A DNA stretch of 23,472 nucleotides, from the NCBI GenBank assembly GCA_030636245.1, contig DAOVXI010000007.1:1-23472 (forward strand). Direction: 5' to 3'. Below, one piece after another: positions 6,944 to 14,786 of the stretch. The position numbers were made by a program, and so were the translations under genes. This stretch comes from Deltaproteobacteria bacterium (lineage in GTDB: Bacteria; Desulfobacterota; GWC2-55-46; DRQE01). The notes under the pieces are model-generated. The model was not told where the DNA came from. It was given only the letters and a program-made list of their open reading frames with translations, and did not search any database. Position 1 is the stretch's first letter, and every line of letters begins with the position of its first letter.

Positions 6944-9682
6944 TTGTCAAAATTTTTGCCGCATCGACTAAAGATACAACCGCAGGGTTTCATGGTTAAA
7001 GCACTGCGCACGCTTACCATCATTATCGCCTCAGTACTGTTTATATCTATCCCTGTACGCTCAGAGGTTTTAGCAAGCGAAGGGCCTGAGGTTTTAGTGT
7101 TGCCCTTTACCATATACAGCATAGAGGATATCACCCCGCTCAGGCATACCATCATGGAGCAGGGAGCTTCTGAGTTGGAGCGCTCCGGCTGCGTCGTATC
7201 GGGGCTCAATGAAGTAAAGCGTAAGGTTAGTGAGGGTAAGACCGAGTTCGATTCCGAGGATGCCAGGAGAATGCTAAAAGATCTCGGCCTTGAGTACGCC
7301 TTTACAGGCTCCTTAACCAAATCGGGCAATATCTACAGTATCGACTCCATGATAGTGACTGTTGGGTCAGCTACCCCTATCCTCTATCATCACGCCGAAG
7401 CTGCCACCCCCAACGAGGCCGCTCAAAAAATCGCACAGGCCTCAAAACAGTTCTGCGACTCGATAACCATGGTAGGCAAGATAACAACAGAGCGTAAAGC
7501 TGAGACTATCGTAAAAGTCAGCGTTAAAGGAAATATGCGCGCCGACTCGGTTGCCGTAACAAGGAATACCATTAGCAAGCCCGGCACAACCCTCTCGATC
7601 GACTCCATAAACAAAGACCTGCACTCTATTTATTCATCAGGGCTCTTCAACGACGTGTACGCCGAGTCATACCCTGCCCTGGGCGGCATAGAGCTTGTGT
7701 TCACGGTATCTGAACGTCCCTTCGTAAAAAAGATAGTCCTCAACGGAAACAAAAAAGTAAAAGATGAAAAATTAAGAGAGATCCTGACGATCAAAGAGAA
7801 CACTGTGCTTAACATGGCCATCATCAACGATGAGATAGCTAACATAAAAGCCACTTATAAAGAACGGGGCTACTACAACGCCAAGGTGGAAAGTTCCGTA
7901 ACCACTGAAGAGCTTAACGCGGTGATAACCTTTAACATAAAAGAGGGCAAGCGTCTTCGGATCAGATCTATTAAGATACTTGGCAATGAAGAGATATCAG
8001 ACAGAAAACTCAGAAAAAGAATGCTCAGCAAAAAACTTTCCATTCTTACATATATCGGAGGCAAAGCCTACTTTGATGAAGAAAAATTTAGCATAGACAA
8101 AGAGATCATAAAGGGATACTACCGTGATAAAGGGTATGTGGACGTAAAAATTATCGATACTAAAGCTATCATAGACGAACAGCACGGCTATATAAAGATA
8201 TTGATAACCCTTAGCGAGGGCGAGAAGTACAGGATAGGAGATATAGATGTCTCCGGAGACATACTTACAACAAAGGCAGAGGTGCTTGAGGTTTTCGGCG
8301 TAAAAAAAGGAGACGAGTTTAAAAACAGCAAAATAATAAAGGGCCTTGAAGCTATAAAGTTTCTCTACGGAGACAAAGGCTATGCTTTCGTTCTGGTCAA
8401 CCCCCTAACCTCGCTTGACAGGGAGAACCTCTATATCAACATAACCCTTGATATAACAAAGAATGAACCGGTATACATCAATAACGTCAATATCCGCGGA
8501 AACTACAAAACCAAGGACAGGGTATTAAGAAGAGAACTTGAGATAAGCGAAGGCAAATTGTTCTCCGCAACAGACATAAAGATGACCGGGAATAATCTTA
8601 GACGACTTGGATACTTCAGTGATGTAAAACTTTCAAAGCTTCCGACCGATACGCCGGGCGAGCTTGACATAGACATCGCCGTACAGGAGACACTTACAGG
8701 CAATTTTGTCTTTGGCCTTGGCTACAGCACCGAGGAACAATTGGTGGCGAACGCTTCCATAAGCCAGTCCAACTTTATCGGGACCGGACTTAAGCTGAAC
8801 CTTAACGGCACGGTAAGCAGTACCTCTACAAACTATGTTTTAGGCATTACGGAGCCGTGGATATTCAACAAACCCGTCAGCGCCGGAATAGACCTTTTTA
8901 ATACGACAAAAGACTATGAAGACTTTTCCATGTCAAAGGTCGGAGGAGGCCTCAGGCTTGGCTTCCCCATATACAAACGCACCACCAGAGGATACATAAG
9001 CTACGAATATGAAGAAGTAACTATCAAAGACATACTGGATACAGCCTCCGACACTATAAAGGAACAGGAAGGCACAGATATCTCCAGCTCTGTAACCTTG
9101 TCTATCTCTCACAACAGCACGGATGACTTCTTCTTCCCCACCGAAGGCATCTATGCAAGGCTATCCGCACAGTTCGCCGGTGGAATGTTTGGAGGAGAAA
9201 CAAACTTTATAAAGTACGAAGCCAACGCAAGAAAGTACTTTAAGATTCCCATAAGAGATTTTGTTTTTTCCGCTGAGGGAACATTCGGGCTCCTTGAGGG
9301 TCTCTCCGGAGACGAGGCGCCCATATACGAACGATACTACCTTGGCGGAATAAACTCATTAAGAGGCTTTGTCGGCGGCACGGTTAGCCCGACAGACCCC
9401 TTAACAGGAGATCTCATAGGCGGAACTATCATGGCATATACCAATCTTGAGTTAACATTCATGCTTTTTCCCGAGAGCAACATGCAAGGCGTTATCTTCT
9501 TTGATGCTGGCAACGCCTATGACGGCACCATTGACCTTGAAGATATAAAACGCACTGCCGGAGCAGGCATCAGATGGCAATCCCCCATGGGCCCTTTACG
9601 GCTCGAATGGGGTTACAACCTCAACCAAAAGGATGATGAAACACAATCGGACTGGAACTTTACAATAGGCGGTATTTTTTAA
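6944..9682 (+). CDS. bamA: Outer membrane protein assembly factor BamA with an extra N-terminal domain
   Basis: Core of the BAM complex, inserting beta-barrel proteins into the outer membrane. It is 912 residues long, about 100 more than the E. coli protein. Residues about 17-42 form a signal peptide. Residues about 47-180 form an extra alpha/beta domain beginning PEVLVLPF, reminiscent of TolB N-terminal or LpoB-type domains. Five POTRA repeats follow (about 188-565), each with NGN/GN-type turns and YYxxKGYxxxxV endings. The 16-strand barrel runs from about 586 to the C-terminal F, with the loop-6 motif LRGF (R807, usually V/I-R-G-F/Y). The TTG at 6944 has AAGGA 11 bases upstream. An in-frame ATG at 6992 would place the signal peptide directly at the N-terminus and is a serious alternative. 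The ompH gene follows, as is usual. Confidence 0.96.
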   Translation: MSKFLPHRLKIQPQGFMVKALRTLTIIIASVLFISIPVRSEVLASEGPEVLVLPFTIYSIEDITPLRHTIMEQGASELERSGCVVSGLNEVKRKVSEGKTEFDSEDARRMLKDLGLEYAFTGSLTKSGNIYSIDSMIVTVGSATPILYHHAEAATPNEAAQKIAQASKQFCDSITMVGKITTERKAETIVKVSVKGNMRADSVAVTRNTISKPGTTLSIDSINKDLHSIYSSGLFNDVYAESYPALGGIELVFTVSERPFVKKIVLNGNKKVKDEKLREILTIKENTVLNMAIINDEIANIKATYKERGYYNAKVESSVTTEELNAVITFNIKEGKRLRIRSIKILGNEEISDRKLRKRMLSKKLSILTYIGGKAYFDEEKFSIDKEIIKGYYRDKGYVDVKIIDTKAIIDEQHGYIKILITLSEGEKYRIGDIDVSGDILTTKAEVLEVFGVKKGDEFKNSKIIKGLEAIKFLYGDKGYAFVLVNPLTSLDRENLYINITLDITKNEPVYINNVNIRGNYKTKDRVLRRELEISEGKLFSATDIKMTGNNLRRLGYFSDVKLSKLPTDTPGELDIDIAVQETLTGNFVFGLGYSTEEQLVANASISQSNFIGTGLKLNLNGTVSSTSTNYVLGITEPWIFNKPVSAGIDLFNTTKDYEDFSMSKVGGGLRLGFPIYKRTTRGYISYEYEEVTIKDILDTASDTIKEQEGTDISSSVTLSISHNSTDDFFFPTEGIYARLSAQFAGGMFGGETNFIKYEANARKYFKIPIRDFVFSAEGTFGLLEGLSGDEAPIYERYYLGGINSLRGFVGGTVSPTDPLTGDLIGGTIMAYTNLELTFMLFPESNMQGVIFFDAGNAYDGTIDLEDIKRTAGAGIRWQSPMGPLRLEWGYNLNQKDDETQSDWNFTIGGIF

Positions 9683-9733
9683 GACTTAAGGAACCCGTAC
9701 TTTAATTTAACAAAAAACAAAAGGAGCATTAAA

Positions 9734-10276
9734 ATGACGACTAAAAAAACACTTTTCACGATACTATTATTCCTGTTTGCCGTTACCATGGCCTCGGGCA
9801 CGAATTCATTTGCCAGCGATGGCGGTATTGTCTATATTGACCTTGAAAGGGCACTTAACGAGAGCAACAAGGGCAAACGCGCCATTCAGGAGCTTGATGA
9901 GGAAAGCCAGCAGATCTCTGACGAACTGCAGACCGAGGAAGCTGAGCTTCTAAAGCTCCGTGACAAAATTGAAAAGAACAAGGATATCTGGAGCAAGGAA
10001 AAATCAGAAAAAAGCAAAGCAGAGTTCCTTACTAGAGGAAAAGAATTCCAGAACAAGGTACTTGCAGCTGAAAAAGACTTCAACAAAAGGAAGCAAGAGG
10101 TCGAGGTCGAGATAATAAAAGAGCTTTCCGAAATAGTTAAAGATCTGGCCAAGAAAAAAGGCTACGAGCTGGTCTTTAACAATGTTCCGGGCTCAATTAT
10201 TTATTCAGCCGGCGACAGGGATATAACAGAGGCTGTGATCAAAGAGTATAACAAAAGAACCAGAGCTAAAAAGTAA
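9734..10276 (+). CDS. skp: OmpH/Skp-family periplasmic chaperone
   Basis: Periplasmic chaperone that holds unfolded outer-membrane proteins on their way to BamA. The 180 residues begin with a clear signal peptide (KKTLFTILLFLFAVTMASG, cleavage likely after SFA near residue 27), then the family segment GIVYIDLERALNESNKGKRA. A long charged coiled coil (about residues 45-135) forms the Skp arms, and a C-terminal GYELVFNN strand closes the body. The ATG at 9734 follows a good AAGGAG site. Placement after bamA and before lpxD is the classical order. The sequence is more Glu- and Lys-rich than the enterobacterial protein but otherwise ordinary. Confidence 0.93.
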   Translation: MTTKKTLFTILLFLFAVTMASGTNSFASDGGIVYIDLERALNESNKGKRAIQELDEESQQISDELQTEEAELLKLRDKIEKNKDIWSKEKSEKSKAEFLTRGKEFQNKVLAAEKDFNKRKQEVEVEIIKELSEIVKDLAKKKGYELVFNNVPGSIIYSAGDRDITEAVIKEYNKRTRAKK

Positions 10277-10287
10277 AGTACCGAACA

Positions 10288-11325
10288 ATGAAGCTTAAGG
10301 ATCTTGCCGACAAGATAAAGGGCCGTGTCAGAGGCAATGGAGACACTGAGATAAGCCGCGTTATGGGTGCTGAGGCTGCGGGAGAAGGTGATATAACCTT
10401 CATCTCTAACCCAAAGTACACCAGGTTCCTCGGTGAAACAAATGCCTCTGCCGTGATCGTCACAGAGGAGCTTGCCGATGCGGGCGTTGATAAGAATTTT
10501 CTTATCGCTGAAGACCCTTACCTTGCCTTTGCAAAGGTTTTATCGATCCTTAACCCAAAGGAAGCTCCCGAAGCCGGCATCTCTAAGAGTGCCACAATAG
10601 CGGATAGCGCGAAGATAGGCAGTAACGTACATATCGGTGCGAACGTTGTTATTGAGGACAACGCAAGCATAGGTGACAACTCTTCGATATATGCGAACAC
10701 CTATATCGGTAAAAACTCTACACTTGGCTCTCAGTGCCTTATCTATCCGAATGTAACGATAAGAGAGAATATTGAGATCAAAGACCGTGTTTCCATACAT
10801 TCAGGAACCGTCGTAGGCTCAGACGGCTTCGGTTACGCAAAGGAGGGCTCCGGCGCCTTCAAAGTACCTCAAACCGGTGGGGTTATAATAGAGGACGACG
10901 TTGAGCTCGGCGCCTCGGTTACCATAGACAGAGGAACCATCGGTGAGACCATCATAGGCGCAGGATCAAAAATAGATAACCTGGTGCAGATAGCGCATAA
11001 CGTAAAGATAGGCAAGTGCTGCATCATTGTCGCACAGGTTGGCATATCAGGCTCAACAACGATCGGCGACGGCGTAACGATCGCCGGTCAGAGCGGGATC
11101 GCGGGGCACCTTGATATAGCGGACAACGTCACATTCGGCGCCCGAAGCGGCGTTACGAACGACGTTAAGGAGCCAGGGGTCTTTACGGGCTACCCCGCCA
11201 TGGACCACAAAAAGTGGTTGAGGGTTCAGAGCGTGTACGCCAAACTTCCAGAGCTTTCAAAGAGGATAAAAAAACTTGAGATGGAGCTCGAGGAGCTAAG
11301 AGATACCGACAAAAAGAAGAAGTAA
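10288..11325 (+). CDS. lpxD: UDP-3-O-acylglucosamine N-acyltransferase LpxD
   Basis: Third step of lipid A synthesis: adds a hydroxyacyl chain from acyl carrier protein to the 2-amino group of UDP-3-O-acyl-glucosamine. The 345 residues show an N-terminal uridine-binding domain (EGDITFISNPKY), a left-handed beta-helix of hexapeptide repeats (about residues 100-290, for example IGSNVHIGANVVI), the catalytic histidine in NLVQIAHNVKIG, and a C-terminal helical tail rich in Lys/Glu. The start at ATG 10288 gives a normal N-terminus; the SD is weak and it lies only 11 bases after skp, so translation may be coupled. It belongs to the lpxD-fabZ-lpxA-lpxB block. Confidence 0.97.
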   Translation: MKLKDLADKIKGRVRGNGDTEISRVMGAEAAGEGDITFISNPKYTRFLGETNASAVIVTEELADAGVDKNFLIAEDPYLAFAKVLSILNPKEAPEAGISKSATIADSAKIGSNVHIGANVVIEDNASIGDNSSIYANTYIGKNSTLGSQCLIYPNVTIRENIEIKDRVSIHSGTVVGSDGFGYAKEGSGAFKVPQTGGVIIEDDVELGASVTIDRGTIGETIIGAGSKIDNLVQIAHNVKIGKCCIIVAQVGISGSTTIGDGVTIAGQSGIAGHLDIADNVTFGARSGVTNDVKEPGVFTGYPAMDHKKWLRVQSVYAKLPELSKRIKKLEMELEELRDTDKKKK

Positions 11326-11352
11326 TAAGACACGCACACTAAGGAGGCTTTT

Positions 11353-11802
11353 ATGAGCAGCGAAGAACAGATGCCCATTGACACCAAAACCATAATGGAA
11401 ATACTTCCCCACAGGTATCCTTTCCTACTGACGGATAAGATAGTGGAGCTTAAGAAGAACGAGCTCGTCAGGGGCATAAAGAACGTTACTATAAACGAAC
11501 CTTTTTTTCAGGGACATTTTCCCGGACATCCGATAATGCCCGGAGTGCTTATAATAGAAGCCATGGCGCAGGTAGGCGGCATACTCGCCTTTAAAAGCGC
11601 GGATGTTACGAACAAGGTCGGGTACTGTATGGGTATAGACAAAGCAAGGTTCAGAAAACCCGTTCTCCCGGGAGACACGCTGGAGATTCTGCTTAAAGTA
11701 AAAAAGGTCAGGGGCACGATATGGACTTTTACCGGTGAAGCTTTTGTGGAAGGAAAATTGGTTGCGAACGCGGAACTTATGGCAACCATTGTTGACAAAT
11801 AA
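11353..11802 (+). CDS. fabZ: 3-hydroxyacyl-ACP dehydratase FabZ
   Basis: Cytoplasmic hot-dog-fold enzyme that dehydrates 3-hydroxyacyl-ACP for fatty acid elongation, drawing on the same substrate pool that feeds LpxA and LpxD. The 149 residues carry the active-site histidine in LPHRYPFLLTD and the glutamate in the helix FFQGHFPGHPIMPGVLIIEAMAQ region. The ATG at 11353 is preceded by a full AAGGAGG, one of the strongest ribosome sites in the cluster, which suggests higher translation than its neighbours. The stop is three bases from the lpxA start. Confidence 0.97.
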   Translation: MSSEEQMPIDTKTIMEILPHRYPFLLTDKIVELKKNELVRGIKNVTINEPFFQGHFPGHPIMPGVLIIEAMAQVGGILAFKSADVTNKVGYCMGIDKARFRKPVLPGDTLEILLKVKKVRGTIWTFTGEAFVEGKLVANAELMATIVDK

Positions 11803-11805
11803 ACC

Positions 11806-12627
11806 ATGAATAATAAAACCCTTATACATCCGACAGCGATCATTCACCCGGGCGCGGAGCTGGACACAAGCGTCAAGGTCGGGCCTTACTCCATAATCGG
11901 TGACAAGGTCAAGGTAGGGAAAGACACATGGATAGGGCCCCATGTCGTAGTGAGTGATCGCACGACCATAGGGGACTCCTGCAAACTTTTCCAATTCTCT
12001 TCCGTTGGCGCACCACCGCAGGACCTGGCCTACAAAGGCGAGGAAACGGAGACCATATTAGGCAACAACAACGTGATAAGGGAGTTCGTCACTATCCACG
12101 CCGGCACGGCAAAGGACACCGGACGTACGGTTTGCGGCTCCAACATACTCTTCATGAATTACGTTCACGTCGCACATGACTGCAACATAGGCGACGGCGT
12201 TATTCTTGCTAACGCTGCGACCCTTGCCGGACACGTAACGGTTGAGGAAAAGGCCATCGTCGGCGGTCTTGTTGCGGTCCACCAGTTCGTTCGCATAGGA
12301 GCCTTCTGTATAATCGGTGGCGCCTCGGCGGTAAGTAAGGACATCCCTCCTTATGTGATGGCTGTAGGGAACAGAGCTCACGTATACGGACTTAATCGAA
12401 TAGGGCTTAAAAGACAAAACATACCAAAGGAAGAGATCAAGGAGATTAAAGAGGCATACAACATTATCTTCAGATCTCAGCTTTCAATTAAGGATGCCGC
12501 AAAGAAACTTGAGGACGAGCTACAGGGATCCAAACACGCACAGCGATTCATAGAGTTCATTGAGAACGCCACCAGAGGGATCGCTAAAGAGAGATTAAAA
12601 AAGGACAGCGAAACACAGGAGGACTAG
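11806..12627 (+). CDS. lpxA: UDP-N-acetylglucosamine O-acyltransferase LpxA
   Basis: First committed acylation of lipid A: transfers a hydroxyacyl chain from ACP to the 3-position of UDP-GlcNAc. The 273 residues match the family: hexapeptide-repeat beta-helix from IHPTAIIHPGAEL onward, catalytic histidine in NYVHVAHDCNIGD, HQFVRIG later in the helix, and a C-terminal helical domain (about residues 195-273). The Gfo/Idh oxidoreductase just downstream raises the possibility that it uses a 3-amino sugar instead (as with GnnA/GnnB), which cannot be judged from sequence alone. It starts three bases after fabZ. Confidence 0.96.
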   Translation: MNNKTLIHPTAIIHPGAELDTSVKVGPYSIIGDKVKVGKDTWIGPHVVVSDRTTIGDSCKLFQFSSVGAPPQDLAYKGEETETILGNNNVIREFVTIHAGTAKDTGRTVCGSNILFMNYVHVAHDCNIGDGVILANAATLAGHVTVEEKAIVGGLVAVHQFVRIGAFCIIGGASAVSKDIPPYVMAVGNRAHVYGLNRIGLKRQNIPKEEIKEIKEAYNIIFRSQLSIKDAAKKLEDELQGSKHAQRFIEFIENATRGIAKERLKKDSETQED

Positions 12628-12631
12628 GAAG

Positions 12632-13600
12632 ATGAGTAACCTTAAAACCGCTGTTATCGGAGTGGGCTACCTCGGACGATTTCACGCCGAGAAGTACTCT
12701 AAACTTGAAAACAGCGAACTCGTTGCGGTTGTTGACCCTAACACAGCGCGCGCCGAAGAGATCGCAAAAGAGTTCTCAACCAAGGCATATAGCGACTACA
12801 AAGACCTCTTAGGCAAGGTTGACTGCGTTAGTATCGTAACGCCAACCGAGTCACACGCCACAATTGGCATGGACTTTATAAAGAGCGGAACTCATGTTCT
12901 TATTGAAAAACCAATAACCAAGACCGCAAAAGAGGCGGAAGACCTAATAGCGGAAGCTGAAAAACAAAATGTAATACTGCAGGTTGGGCACCTTGAACGC
13001 TTCAACCCCGCAGTTGTTGCCCTCAAGGACAAAGTTAAGAACCCTGTATTTATCGAATCGCACAGGCTCTCCCCTTTTCCTAACCGAGCAACAGATGTTG
13101 ATGTTGTCCTTGACCTTATGATCCATGACATAGACATAATCTTAAACCTTGTAGCGGATGAAGTTGAAAGCGTAGACGCAACCGGTATCCCGGTCATATC
13201 AGGAAAGGTCGATATTGCTAATGCAAGAATAAAGTTCAAGAACGGCTGTGTCGCAAACGTTACGGCAAGCAGGATAAGTAAAGAGACTCTACGCAGGATC
13301 AGGCTGTTCCAGCCGGATGCATATATCTCAATTGATTACGCAGAGCAGAAGATTAACCTTTCCAGCATTGATAGAGGCAAAGAAGGACTGCCTCAGATAA
13401 AAGAAGAAGAGATAACAATTGAAAGAAAAGACATGCTTTTTGAGGAAATTAAATCCTTCCTAGAGTGTATTGAAAATGGCTCGTCACCGATTGTAAGCGG
13501 TCATGACGGCAAACGTGCCCTTGACGTTGCGGCCAGGATCCAGGTTTCAGTTGAAAAATCGCTGCAACAGATTTTTAAAAATATTGAAAGCGGAAGCTAA
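12632..13600 (+). CDS. Gfo/Idh/MocA-family oxidoreductase, GnnA-like by position
   Basis: NAD(P)-dependent sugar oxidoreductase of 322 residues. The N-terminal Rossmann fold begins AVIGVGYLGRFHAEKY; the family lysine is in IEKPITKT; and the C-terminal half carries DLMIHDIDI, whose His/Asp belong to the catalytic site. In Acidithiobacillus ferrooxidans the lpxA-lpxB interval encodes GnnA (oxidises UDP-GlcNAc at C3) and GnnB (transaminase), giving lipid A with amide-linked chains. Here the oxidoreductase is in that interval but no aminotransferase follows. It could be GnnA with a distant partner, or a different sugar enzyme. A good SD (AGGAGG/AGGAAG) spans the lpxA stop. lpxB begins one base after its stop if the TTG start is used. 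Confidence 0.85.
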   Translation: MSNLKTAVIGVGYLGRFHAEKYSKLENSELVAVVDPNTARAEEIAKEFSTKAYSDYKDLLGKVDCVSIVTPTESHATIGMDFIKSGTHVLIEKPITKTAKEAEDLIAEAEKQNVILQVGHLERFNPAVVALKDKVKNPVFIESHRLSPFPNRATDVDVVLDLMIHDIDIILNLVADEVESVDATGIPVISGKVDIANARIKFKNGCVANVTASRISKETLRRIRLFQPDAYISIDYAEQKINLSSIDRGKEGLPQIKEEEITIERKDMLFEEIKSFLECIENGSSPIVSGHDGKRALDVAARIQVSVEKSLQQIFKNIESGS

Positions 13601-13601
13601 T

Positions 13602-14786
13602 TTGCAGCAGGAAGCAAACATAGATGCCTATAACACCGTCTCGGATGATAAGGTGAAAAAAATACTTATCATAAGCGGTGAGGAAAGCGGCGACCTGCAC
13701 GGCAGCACCTTGATAGACGCATTAAAGGAAACATTGCCCGGGGTTAAGATCATGGGCATGGGCGGTGATCGCATGCGGCGCTCCGGACTAATTGGTATTG
13801 ATTCAAAAGAAATATCAGTGATCGGGATAGTTGAGGTAATAAAAAAACTCCCTGAGATAAAAAGCGCCTTTAACGCTTTAAAAGAAATGATAAAAAAAGA
13901 TAGCTTCGATTGTGCCGTACTTATTGACTACCCTGACTTCAACCTAAGATTCGCTAAGTTCGTAAAAGAGCAGCATATACCTATCGTATATTACATAAGC
14001 CCTACGATATGGGCATGGAGAAAAGGCAGGATAAAAACAATCGCAAGGCTTGTAAGTAAAATGCTCGTTGTTTATCCTTTCGAAGAGATACTATACAAGG
14101 AAGCAGGGGTCGATGTTGAATATGTGGGTAACCCGCTTCTAAGCACCATAAAATGCACGCAAACTAAGAGTGAAGCCCGAGAAGCGCTCGGTATAGACAA
14201 AGATAAGCGGGTCATCACACTGCTACCCGGAAGCAGAACAGAAGAGGTCAGAAGGTTGCTGCCGACGATGCTAAGATCTGTTAAGCTCCTCCAAGAAACA
14301 CTTAATGAGGAATTTACGGTTATAGTGGCTGCAGCAAACAGCATAGATAACAGCCTCATCAATGAACTTTCTCAGGGTGAGCACATTAAGCCATTAGTAG
14401 TTCGCGATTCATCACAAACAGCCCGCAGGGCATCAGACGTTAGCATTGTTAAATCAGGCACATCCACCCTTGAAACAGCAATGCTTGACGTGCCCATGGT
14501 GATCATATACAAGGTGTCACTGCCATCATATGTTATTGGAAAACTTCTTATAGGGATTAAAAATATTGGCCTTCCAAATATCATTGCGGGTAAAAGGATC
14601 GTACCGGAGCTTTTGCAACACAACGCTAACCCTCGGAAGATAACAGATGAACTCAAAAAGATACTAACCGATGATAAGGTAAGGGATGAGATGCTTAGCG
14701 GACTAAAAGAGGTCCAAGCAAAACTTAAACTTAGGGACGCACCAAAACGAGCGGCATCGGCGATCAAGGAATTAATGTATGGCTAA
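13602..14786 (+). CDS. lpxB: Lipid-A-disaccharide synthase LpxB
   Basis: Joins UDP-2,3-diacylglucosamine to lipid X to make the lipid A disaccharide; a peripheral inner-membrane GT-B glycosyltransferase. Visible marks are ISGEESGDLHG at the N-terminus, IDYPDFNLRFA containing the catalytic Asp, YYISPTIWAW, and the C-terminal donor-site segment SGTSTLETAMLDVPMVIIYK. The frame is open back to an ATG at 13503, but that would overlap the previous gene by 98 bases with a non-family extension. I place the start at TTG 13602 (GGAAG upstream, one base after the previous stop). GTG 13653 (KKILIISGEESGD) gives a length of 377, closest to E. coli, and is equally possible. Its end overlaps msbA by eight bases. 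Confidence 0.94.
   Translation: MQQEANIDAYNTVSDDKVKKILIISGEESGDLHGSTLIDALKETLPGVKIMGMGGDRMRRSGLIGIDSKEISVIGIVEVIKKLPEIKSAFNALKEMIKKDSFDCAVLIDYPDFNLRFAKFVKEQHIPIVYYISPTIWAWRKGRIKTIARLVSKMLVVYPFEEILYKEAGVDVEYVGNPLLSTIKCTQTKSEAREALGIDKDKRVITLLPGSRTEEVRRLLPTMLRSVKLLQETLNEEFTVIVAAANSIDNSLINELSQGEHIKPLVVRDSSQTARRASDVSIVKSGTSTLETAMLDVPMVIIYKVSLPSYVIGKLLIGIKNIGLPNIIAGKRIVPELLQHNANPRKITDELKKILTDDKVRDEMLSGLKEVQAKLKLRDAPKRAASAIKELMYG

Noticed and set aside
13503..13601. Upstream ATG at 13503 as the lpxB start
   Set aside because: It would overlap the oxidoreductase gene by 98 bases and add a basic extension not found in LpxB; TTG 13602 or GTG 13653 fit the family better.
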